DNA from: an uncultured Alphaproteobacteria bacterium | Lineage (GTDB): Bacteria; Pseudomonadota; Alphaproteobacteria; HIMB59; GCA-002718135 | DNA length: 64,000 nucleotides | Direction of reading: 5' to 3' | NCBI GenBank assembly: GCA_902577425.1 | Contig: CACGZD010000005.1 | Coordinates: forward strand, 28,935-92,934 | Shown: positions 53,130-61,407 of the stretch, piece after piece | How positions within the stretch are numbered: position 1 is the stretch's first letter | Layout of the letters: each line of letters begins with the position of its first letter | Translations under genes and position numbers: made by a program | The notes under the pieces: model-generated | What the model was told of the DNA's origin: nothing | The model's database searches: none | What the model saw: only the letters and a program-made list of their open reading frames with translations

Positions 53130-53141
53130 ACAGAACGCCCC
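53130..53141 (+). repeat. 12-bp direct repeat copy 2 (candidate att site)
   Basis: ACAGAACGCCCC, identical to tmRNA 3' segment 49778..49789, followed by a T-rich tract. Confidence 0.75.
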
Positions 53142-53279
53142 TTTCTTTAAAATAACCTTTATTTCTTCTTACTTTTTATTTTAAAACGAGAAAACACTTA
53201 GCAGACACACTAAAGTCGCAAAATTCCTAATTGAGTTATTGCAATCGATGTTATTTGATAGTACGCGCTTAGTAAATAT

Positions 53280-53849
53280 ATGGATAAAAAAACAAAATTA
53301 GAAACTTTACCTAACAACGCTGCTGATGAAGGTAAACAGGTTTTTTTAAATATAAATGATCGTGTTGGAGATAATCCTAATAAAATGGTTATTGGGAGCG
53401 GAACATCTTTTAAAGGTTCTGATATTAACACTGATTATATTGAAATATATGGAAAAGTGGAAACAAGTATTCACTCAAAAATTATTTATGTCGGCTCTGC
53501 TGCAGAAATTATTGGACCAATTACATGTAATCAAATTGAAATACATGGATCAGTAAGTGGGGGTATCCAAGTAAATGGAAAAGCAACAATAAAAAAAACT
53601 GCTACAGTAGTCGGTACCCTTAGGTATGATATAATTTCTGTTGAAGAAGGGGCAAGTGTTTATTCAGATTTACACTGTACAAAAGCTGATCAAAAATTAG
53701 TTGATAAGATCTCACATCTAAAAAAAACAATGAAGCAGGGTGATTTAAATACAATCACATCACTCATTGTTGAAAATAAAGAGACTAAAATAGAAGAACC
53801 TGCAAAACCTGAACAAGAGAGAAAAAAGAAACGTTCGTTCTTTTCATAA
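53280..53849 (+). CDS. Bactofilin family polymer-forming protein
   Basis: IEIYGKVETSIHSKIIYVGSAAEIIGPITCNQIEIHGSVSGGIQVNGKATI beta-helical repeats. Confidence 0.85.
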   Translation: MDKKTKLETLPNNAADEGKQVFLNINDRVGDNPNKMVIGSGTSFKGSDINTDYIEIYGKVETSIHSKIIYVGSAAEIIGPITCNQIEIHGSVSGGIQVNGKATIKKTATVVGTLRYDIISVEEGASVYSDLHCTKADQKLVDKISHLKKTMKQGDLNTITSLIVENKETKIEEPAKPEQERKKKRSFFS

Positions 53850-53865
53850 AAATTTCTTATAAATT

Positions 53866-54402
53866 ATGTTATCAGTTATAATTGCTTCACTTATAATCTT
53901 TTATGTTTTATTATTGTTTCTTCCTGCGGTATTATTACTCATTCTTGTAAATAAAAAAGAATATATTGAATTACCTGAAGGTCAAAAATATGCAGGTTTT
54001 TGGCATAGGGTTTTGGCTGGTCTAATTGATTTTGTCATTTTATATATATCAAGTTGGATATTTGGTTTTGGTTTTGGTTTTATGATTTTGGCAAATGTGA
54101 GTTATGAAGTGTATGAGTACTGGTCATATGGAATAAGTATTGTATGGATTTTTGTATATCTTTTTTATTATGTATTATTCCAAATGTCTTCAAAACAAGC
54201 AACATTGGGCATGATGGTAGTTGGTATAAAAATATATGATGAAGAACTTAATAGAGTAGGTTTTTGGAGATTGACTGGAAGATATTTTACAACAGGACTT
54301 TCAAATATTATCTTATGGATAGGGTTTTTTATGATTGGCTGGACAAAAAGAAAACAAGGTTTACACGATATTGTCGCAAGAACTATTCATTTAAAAAAAT
54401 AA
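53866..54402 (+). CDS. RDD family membrane protein
   Basis: AGFWHRVLAGLIDFVILYI ... QATLGMMVVGIKIYDE ... QGLHDIVARTI. Confidence 0.85.
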   Translation: MLSVIIASLIIFYVLLLFLPAVLLLILVNKKEYIELPEGQKYAGFWHRVLAGLIDFVILYISSWIFGFGFGFMILANVSYEVYEYWSYGISIVWIFVYLFYYVLFQMSSKQATLGMMVVGIKIYDEELNRVGFWRLTGRYFTTGLSNIILWIGFFMIGWTKRKQGLHDIVARTIHLKK

Positions 54403-54522
54403 ATAAACTAAATCCTAAGAAGATAATTAATTTTATGAAAATATCATTTTTATTCATTAATTATTCCCTAATTTTACTTAAAGCAAGTTGTAGATACCCT
54501 AAAGTAGTACTATAATTTATTT

Positions 54523-55191
54523 ATGAAATTAATATTATTAATTGCATTCTCTATTTATTTTTTAAATATACAAAGCCTTCAAGCTAAACAGGAAGGTTAC
54601 ATGGATTATGAAGATTTTCTTTTTGATGTAAAAGATTATGTTGGAAAAGATGTAAAGGTGCAAGTTTATTTATTAGATGTGAATCTACCTGATAGGATTG
54701 CTAATGTTGATGAGCATGTAGATATAGATATGGAATTAATTAAAAAAGAGGAAATTTTAGATGTATCAAAACTTTGTGATTTTGATACTACTTGTTGGCT
54801 AGATGTAGAGGGTAAAGTTGTAAAAAACCCAAATATATTTCCCGCTTATATTTTGAGAGCAGAAAAAATAAAACTCTATTTTCTAATTGGTGTGGCAGTG
54901 TCAGAATCAGGATATGCATATATAAATACAAGTGAAGAAGGTGCGGTTGAATATTTAAGAAAAAACACAAATGAAGAATATTTATCTGGTTATGTCTGGG
55001 CAGATGGAAGCGGAACATTAGCAGTTGGTCATGGTCTTGGTCCTTCAGAGTTTTTTGCAGCTTGGAGTTTCCATAAAGATAAAACAACTGCAATTGTAGA
55101 AGCATTAAATAATTGCAATGATGAAATTAGTGGTGTTTTAAACATAGGAGTTGAATGTGGAGAGATCACTTTTAATATACCATGGTGGTAA
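54523..55191 (+). CDS. Secreted hypothetical protein
   Basis: N-terminal signal-like MKLILLIAFSIYFLNIQSLQA; no recognised domain. Confidence 0.6.
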   Translation: MKLILLIAFSIYFLNIQSLQAKQEGYMDYEDFLFDVKDYVGKDVKVQVYLLDVNLPDRIANVDEHVDIDMELIKKEEILDVSKLCDFDTTCWLDVEGKVVKNPNIFPAYILRAEKIKLYFLIGVAVSESGYAYINTSEEGAVEYLRKNTNEEYLSGYVWADGSGTLAVGHGLGPSEFFAAWSFHKDKTTAIVEALNNCNDEISGVLNIGVECGEITFNIPWW

Positions 55192-55306
55192 ATAAAAATA
55201 TTCATTTACATCTACAAAACATTCCAAAAAATTCTTGTTTTTTTAGATAACTTCTATAAGTTTATTTTAAAGTAGTATTAAATAATTACAAAGATAGGAT
55301 AAAAAT

Positions 55307-55603
55307 ATGGAAAAAGGAATGCTTGTATTAGCAAAATTTAAATCGGGAGAGGGAACGTTTGAAAAATTCATGGGATGGATGCAGTCTGATGAAGGAATGG
55401 GTGTAAGAAAAAGTATTGCTCATGTTGAAAAAACGGTTCCTGCAGTAGCACCGGATAAAAGTTACATTATGTTTAAACTCTCAGTTCATAATGAAGAAGG
55501 TTTGAAAGAATTATCTTCAGGCAATAATCCTATAGCAAAACCGATTTGGGATGAATGTATTGAAAGTATTCAAATATGGGAATTAAGTTCAGTTAATATT
55601 TAA
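55307..55603 (+). CDS. Hypothetical protein (98 aa), possibly ferredoxin-like/ABM fold
   Basis: Complete ORF with ATG and upstream SD-like aggat; no clear family. Confidence 0.55.
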   Translation: MEKGMLVLAKFKSGEGTFEKFMGWMQSDEGMGVRKSIAHVEKTVPAVAPDKSYIMFKLSVHNEEGLKELSSGNNPIAKPIWDECIESIQIWELSSVNI

Positions 55604-55735
55604 GTCTTATATTTTTTTTAAAATCGTTTAATTATCGAGCAAAATGAAGATAAATTTAAAATCTTTGATAAAAAAATAAAATGCAATAATTGCAAAAAAA
55701 ATTATATTTTAAATAACAAAATATTTAATTTGTCA

Positions 55736-56497
55736 TCAACAATGATAAACATCAAAATATTTTTCATTATAAGTAAAAGCTATAGGTCTAAAATAAAAAC
55801 AATTTGATCTAATTTTAACAAAATTATCATTAATACTTATTAACTTTGAGTGTCCTTTTTTTAATTTAAAATTTTTACCATTTATATCAAATTTAACTGA
55901 TTTACTTGCTGGATTGGTAAAAAAAAGTTCATTTTTTTCAGATGAATAAAAAAATTTTTGAATTAAATAATTTTTGTTTTTTATAAACGAAGTTTGAACC
56001 AATTCATTTTGATTGTTAGTATAATAGTCGAATGTTCTAACTAATGTATTTCCATGAACAAAACTATAAAATTCTTTATCTTTTGAAAAACCTGTATAGC
56101 ATTTATTATTAACAGATATATTTTGGGATTTTTTTTCATCCATTATATGATAGGCATAAAAAACACCATAATCTTCAATTCCTCCAAGTAAATTTTTACT
56201 AATTACTACTTCATTTGAAAAATCTAGATCATAAATTTTTTTAATAGTTATTAAATTGTTAAATTTTGAATAAAAATGTAATTCAACATGAGATTTTTTT
56301 ATTTTAAAATATAATTTTAAAATATCTGAAAATTTGAACTTTGTTGTAAAATTATTATCTGTTCTCCAAATAAAAGCATCACTTGTTGAAGATTGATTAG
56401 ATACTTTTTTTTGGATTCCTTTGGGAATGATATTTAATGTATTTCTTACTTGAATGGAAAAATCTAAATTAATTATTTTTCTAATTAATGATTTCAT
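55736..56497 (-). CDS. Hypothetical protein, overlapping partner of the upstream ORF
   Basis: ORF 253 aa; ATGAAATCATTAATTAG start/stop overlap with 56481..57251. Confidence 0.6.
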   Translation of the reverse strand: MKSLIRKIINLDFSIQVRNTLNIIPKGIQKKVSNQSSTSDAFIWRTDNNFTTKFKFSDILKLYFKIKKSHVELHFYSKFNNLITIKKIYDLDFSNEVVISKNLLGGIEDYGVFYAYHIMDEKKSQNISVNNKCYTGFSKDKEFYSFVHGNTLVRTFDYYTNNQNELVQTSFIKNKNYLIQKFFYSSEKNELFFTNPASKSVKFDINGKNFKLKKGHSKLISINDNFVKIRSNCFYFRPIAFTYNEKYFDVYHC

Positions 56498-57251
56498 TTA
56501 ATTCTCTTTTAAATTTTTTTACAATATCTATTCTGTCTGAATTAAGAATATTACTAGTAGGTGGATTAGTATGCTCCATAGATATTTGACCATTTTTTTC
56601 GGAAATGTAAATAGGAATACCAACATAATTTTTAGAAACTAAAAACATTTCAGGTAAAATATATTCTTTTTTTATTTCAAAAAAATTTGAGTAGTTAGTT
56701 TTTGCTTCAAAAAAAGTTTTAATTTTTTTTTCTTTAAGATCAACAATATAAATTTTAAAATTTTCTTGTATTGGAAGCTCATAAATATTTTTAAAAAAAA
56801 TATAATTTTTGTCGGCATTAAAATTAGTAACTGATGCCAATGATGTAACTACTGATCCTTTTACTGGAGTCATTTTGTAAGGATAATCAGACTGATATGA
56901 AGAAAATCCCCCCTTATTTATATTTACACGTAAATTTGATCTGTAGTGATATCCATGAGGAACCAGAGAAGTAAATTCATTGAGTACAATTAATTTATTC
57001 GATTTAAATTTTTTTAAATTTTCGTGACGACCTATAAAAAAAATATCATTATTATTTACATCTGAACTATTAACATGAAAAAAAAAATTGTTCTTTTTAG
57101 ACTTATCAAAAATTTCAATTTTCCATTCTAAATCTTGAATTTTTAATTTATATAAAATTGTTTCTTCTAAAAAAGTTCCATCATTTTTAAAAATAGGTAT
57201 TTCTAATTTTGAGGAAAAAAGATTATTCTGAATTCCGAAAAAAAAATTCAT
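56481..57251 (-). CDS. Hypothetical protein
   Basis: ORF 256 aa, beta-rich, no recognised family. Confidence 0.6.
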   Translation of the reverse strand: MNFFFGIQNNLFSSKLEIPIFKNDGTFLEETILYKLKIQDLEWKIEIFDKSKKNNFFFHVNSSDVNNNDIFFIGRHENLKKFKSNKLIVLNEFTSLVPHGYHYRSNLRVNINKGGFSSYQSDYPYKMTPVKGSVVTSLASVTNFNADKNYIFFKNIYELPIQENFKIYIVDLKEKKIKTFFEAKTNYSNFFEIKKEYILPEMFLVSKNYVGIPIYISEKNGQISMEHTNPPTSNILNSDRIDIVKKFKRELNEIIN

Positions 57252-57312
57252 GTATTTTTTTTATTGTAAATGAATATACTCATTTTAAATATATATACTA
57301 AATCGGTTATAA

Positions 57313-59022
57313 TCAACATTTAAATAATACTAAATTTTTTGATCTTTTATTAATATCATTATAACTTATTTTTGAAATCCAAAGAGGATATTCTTTATAT
57401 ATGACTTTGCAATTTTGATTTTGATTTATTTTATTAACTATTTGATTTTCTACAGTTAATAAATAATCTATATTGTTAATATAAATATCATTTACATTAT
57501 TAATTAATTTAAGATTAAGTCTTATTTTATTTTTTTGCAATTCATTATTATCAATCTTTAAATCATAATAGATATTATTATCATAATTTATATTATCTTG
57601 TTCAATCTTTATACAAGTGCCTGAAGAACAAAGTCCAGAATATATAATTTCATTATTATTTTTATAAAGAAGAAAATTTTTAAAATTAAAATAATAATTT
57701 TGTGTTATATTTTCGATATTAAATGGATTAATTGAGTTTCCTTTATCAATATTATCTTTGGTATTTAATATTAAAATATTTTTAATATCTTCATTATAAT
57801 AAATTTTTTTAAGTACCTGTAATTCAGGTCTAAGACTAAAAAAAGTAAAATAAATAATGCCAAATAAATTAAATATAAAAAAAACTGTAAAAATTTTTTT
57901 TGAGAATTTTAGATTTTTTAACAAATACTTAGAATTATCAAAAGTGTAAGCTATAAAGTAAGGGCTTAAAGCTAAAACAGGAAATATATATCTTAGTTCT
58001 TTATAAGCAATAAAAGAATGAATAATAAAATAAGGAAATGTTGCCCAAACAATAATATCCTTGGGATTTTTAATCCAAAAAAATAATATACTAATAATTA
58101 TTAAAATACTTAAAGGAGGGAAAAATTCTAAAAGAATTAGTTCAAAATAATGATATATAGGAGAAATAGCCCATATCCCATTGCTATAAAAATCATTTTG
58201 GGAACCAAATTTTAAAAAATTTAAAGCAGTTAAATTTTCAAATAAAAAATTAATTAAATTGAAATTAGGATTTAAAAAAAGAGAAGGATTATAAAAACCC
58301 CAAATATTAATTAATTGTTCAATTAAAAAAACTAAAAATAACCCTAAAGATAATAAAAAAAGTAAATTTATTTTTCTTAATAATTCTTGATTATTAAAAA
58401 TTAAGTACCATAAGCATACAAAAAAAATTGAAACTCCAATATTATATCTAAATACAAATGATAAACCTAGTATTATGCCTATTGAAAAAAATATTTTTAT
58501 ATTATTACTTCTAAGGTTAGATATAATTAATGCTAGAGCTATTAAAAAAAATGATGAGGAAAAATTTTCTGCAGAAGTTCTTGTATGAAATAAAAAATTA
58601 AACCAAAAAAAATAAATAAGAAAAAAATAAAATTTTTTAGCTATAGAATTATGAAATAATAAATTAGTTTTATTATAAAAAAAATGAATAGAATAAAAAC
58701 CAATAATTGAAGAAAATAATCTAAATGTGAAAGTGTAAGTAAAGGGATCATTAATAGAAAAAAAATCTAATATTTGAGCTAAGATATAATATACTGAGGG
58801 CTGAAACCATGATCTAAATTTTATACCTGAAACTATATAATTTTCTTGATTAAAATTTAGAAAGCAAGGATTTGAAGAGAATCCTAACTTAAAATTGACA
58901 TATTCTAAAATGCAAGATTGTTCATCTGCATGATACCAACCAGTGACAAAATACGCTGCTAAAAGATGAAGTATTAATGATATGATAATTAAATTTTTAT
59001 TTGATATATTATTTATCCTCAT
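57313..59022 (-). CDS. Multi-TM glycosyltransferase (GT-C; Alg9/PIG-B mannosyltransferase-like)
   Basis: TGWYHADEQSCILEYVNFKLGF first-loop motif, many TM segments, FIAYKELRYIFPVLAL (KElRF-like) motif. Confidence 0.75.
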   Translation of the reverse strand: MRINNISNKNLIIISLILHLLAAYFVTGWYHADEQSCILEYVNFKLGFSSNPCFLNFNQENYIVSGIKFRSWFQPSVYYILAQILDFFSINDPFTYTFTFRLFSSIIGFYSIHFFYNKTNLLFHNSIAKKFYFFLIYFFWFNFLFHTRTSAENFSSSFFLIALALIISNLRSNNIKIFFSIGIILGLSFVFRYNIGVSIFFVCLWYLIFNNQELLRKINLLFLLSLGLFLVFLIEQLINIWGFYNPSLFLNPNFNLINFLFENLTALNFLKFGSQNDFYSNGIWAISPIYHYFELILLEFFPPLSILIIISILFFWIKNPKDIIVWATFPYFIIHSFIAYKELRYIFPVLALSPYFIAYTFDNSKYLLKNLKFSKKIFTVFFIFNLFGIIYFTFFSLRPELQVLKKIYYNEDIKNILILNTKDNIDKGNSINPFNIENITQNYYFNFKNFLLYKNNNEIIYSGLCSSGTCIKIEQDNINYDNNIYYDLKIDNNELQKNKIRLNLKLINNVNDIYINNIDYLLTVENQIVNKINQNQNCKVIYKEYPLWISKISYNDINKRSKNLVLFKC

Positions 59023-59113
59023 AATTTTTATATGTTTAAAATATAATTAGAAATACAATATATGTATGATCATTATAGTAGATTTGTCTCAATTGAAAAT
59101 ATAATAAAAAAAA

Positions 59114-60055
59114 TTAAATTTCAGCTAATGCTAATAAGTGTTGATAAGCGCTTTCAGATAAAGCTACCAAATCATATCCTCCCTCCAAAAAAGAAATAAT
59201 TCTTCCTTGGGAATGATTTTCTGCTATTTGCACTATTCCCTTAGTGATATGATAAAAATCTTTTGAGTTTAAATTTATATTAGCAAGGGGGTCTCTTTTG
59301 TGAGCATCAAAACCAGCAGAAATTAAAATTACTTCAGGTTTAAATTTATCTAATTTTGCTAAAATTTTATTATTAAATATACTAATAAATTCTTTTCCAT
59401 TAATACCTGATTTTATTGGAGCATTAAAAATATTGCCAACTCCAATTTCTTCTTCTAACCCAGTACCTGGGAACAAAGGTGATTGATGAATTGAGCCATA
59501 TGAAACAGTTTTGTCATTGTAAAATATTTCTTGAGATCCATTGCCATGATGAACATCAAAATCTACAATAGCAACTTTATTAATTTTATATTTTTGTTGC
59601 AAATATCTTGCAGTTACAGCTACATTATTAATAAAACAGAAGCCATTAGCTCTTATTGTTTCTGCATGATGCCCTGGCGGTCTTATTAAGCAAAAAGTTC
59701 TTTTATTGTTATCTTTCATAATTGTATCGGCACTAGCAATGCCAGCTCCACAAGATCTTAAAATCGCATTTTTACTATCAGGACATAAATAAGTATCAGC
59801 ATAGGGTTCTTTTTCTATTCCTTGAAGGCCAGATTTTGGAATTAATAAAAATATTTCTTCAATATATTTTTTTGGATGTACCAAATTAATTATTTCTAAT
59901 TTTGCTAATGGAGATTTTTTTATAGAAATTTTAATTTTTTTAATTTTATTAATCATTTGTAAAATTACTTCTAATCTATGCTTTCTTTCAGGATGATTAT
60001 CACCATTATTTTGCAATAGACAATCAGGATGGAAGTATACAATTATTTCTTTCAT
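59114..60055 (-). CDS. Histone deacetylase/acetoin-utilisation (AcuC)-family amidohydrolase
   Basis: LIRPPGHHAETIRANGFCFINNVAVTARYL, VDFDVHHGNGSQEIFY, SAGFDAHKRDPLA, EGGYD. Confidence 0.93.
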   Translation of the reverse strand: MKEIIVYFHPDCLLQNNGDNHPERKHRLEVILQMINKIKKIKISIKKSPLAKLEIINLVHPKKYIEEIFLLIPKSGLQGIEKEPYADTYLCPDSKNAILRSCGAGIASADTIMKDNNKRTFCLIRPPGHHAETIRANGFCFINNVAVTARYLQQKYKINKVAIVDFDVHHGNGSQEIFYNDKTVSYGSIHQSPLFPGTGLEEEIGVGNIFNAPIKSGINGKEFISIFNNKILAKLDKFKPEVILISAGFDAHKRDPLANINLNSKDFYHITKGIVQIAENHSQGRIISFLEGGYDLVALSESAYQHLLALAEI

Positions 60056-60092
60056 AAATTTTATTTAATAAGTATTAATAAATATAATAAAA

Positions 60093-61256
60093 TTATAAAT
60101 ATTTATCTATTTTGCTAATTATAGATTCTTTTAATTTTATATATGCATCAATATCTTTATTATAAAAAATTTTTTTAGTAAAATTTAACCTTTCATTAGA
60201 AAAATCATCACTTTTCATATATTTAATGATTGATAATTTTAAATCTTCAAATGTATTACAAATATAACCTGGTCGTAAATCTTTTTCTATATCAGATTTA
60301 TCCCAATTAAAATTCTTTTTAGGTTCTATAAAAATCATTTTTTTATTTAAATATATAGCTGTACTTAGAATACCAGAAGTTTCTCCTATAACAATATCGC
60401 TTGCCAATAATACTTTATCACTGCCATCTTCAATTTTATCAAAATGTTTTTTAGTTGGGAAAATACTCGTATTTTTTTTTGTTTTTATTTTTTGTATAAA
60501 AATATTTTTTGTGAAATTAGCCATATAATAATGAAATTTAATAATTAGATTCATTTTATTTTCCTCTAAAAAATTAGCAAGTTCTTCAAGTTTTTCAAAT
60601 TGACCATTAAAAGCATCTGGAAAAATCTTATCATTTTCAAAAGCATTCCAAGTTGGTGCATAAAGTACTGTTGTCCAATTTTCATTTAAATTATAGTTTT
60701 GTAACAATGCTTTTTTATCATTATTGTTAAGAGATTGATTATTTATAAATGGGGATAATTTTAAATCTCCTATTACTTCTAGTTGGTTTTCAGCAAACTT
60801 AAATCTATTATAGCATTTTTTAATTCTATTTTTGATATATGGACTTGGCAAAAAAATAAAATCATATTTTAGATTAATAGGATTTAAAAAATGCATTTTA
60901 TATGACAACGCATGTAAAACTGTTGCTTTAGGGCATCTTGTGTCTATGTTATAAAGATTCGTATTAGTATCTGTTAAGTAAAAGATAGGCTTAAATTCTT
61001 TATTTAATTTATTTATATTACTTTGCATTTTATTTTTGAGTGCAATTTTTTTGCCAAAGAAAAAATTTAAAAATTTATATTTAATTCCACCTTTAATAGA
61101 GATTAATTTTATTCTATTTTTATTAATACCTAGAGATAACAATTCATTATAAAGAGACATATTAGTAACTATCCAAATAATATTAATTTTAGATATTAGT
61201 AACTTGTCTAAATTTAGTAACATATTAGCAGAAAGAGCGAAAAAAATGATATTCAT
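60093..61256 (-). CDS. CDP-glycerol glycerophosphotransferase-like/glycosyltransferase
   Basis: VLYAPTWN, IIKFHYYM, SDIVIGETSGILSTAIYLNKKMIFIEP. Confidence 0.7.
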   Translation of the reverse strand: MNIIFFALSANMLLNLDKLLISKINIIWIVTNMSLYNELLSLGINKNRIKLISIKGGIKYKFLNFFFGKKIALKNKMQSNINKLNKEFKPIFYLTDTNTNLYNIDTRCPKATVLHALSYKMHFLNPINLKYDFIFLPSPYIKNRIKKCYNRFKFAENQLEVIGDLKLSPFINNQSLNNNDKKALLQNYNLNENWTTVLYAPTWNAFENDKIFPDAFNGQFEKLEELANFLEENKMNLIIKFHYYMANFTKNIFIQKIKTKKNTSIFPTKKHFDKIEDGSDKVLLASDIVIGETSGILSTAIYLNKKMIFIEPKKNFNWDKSDIEKDLRPGYICNTFEDLKLSIIKYMKSDDFSNERLNFTKKIFYNKDIDAYIKLKESIISKIDKYL

Positions 61257-61388
61257 ATTTTGTTCAAATGTTAATGCTTTATTAACATTTAAAATTTTAT
61301 AATTGACTAATTATAGTGATAATTTTATGGTAAGTACAATAATTTAAGTAGTAAAATATATTTTACTTCTTTTATCAAATTTTAAATC

Positions 61389-61401
61389 TATAATATATAA
61401 T
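61389..61401 (+). promoter_or_regulatory. Candidate -10 elements immediately upstream of asnB
   Basis: Two TATAAT hexamers (61389..61394 and 61396..61401) within 14 nt of the GTG start. Confidence 0.45.
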
Positions 61402-61407
61402 ATTTAC

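Noticed and set aside
54788-55105. 105-aa minus-strand ORF
   Set aside because: Antisense to the signal-peptide protein at 54523..55191; low-complexity Leu/His-rich translation.
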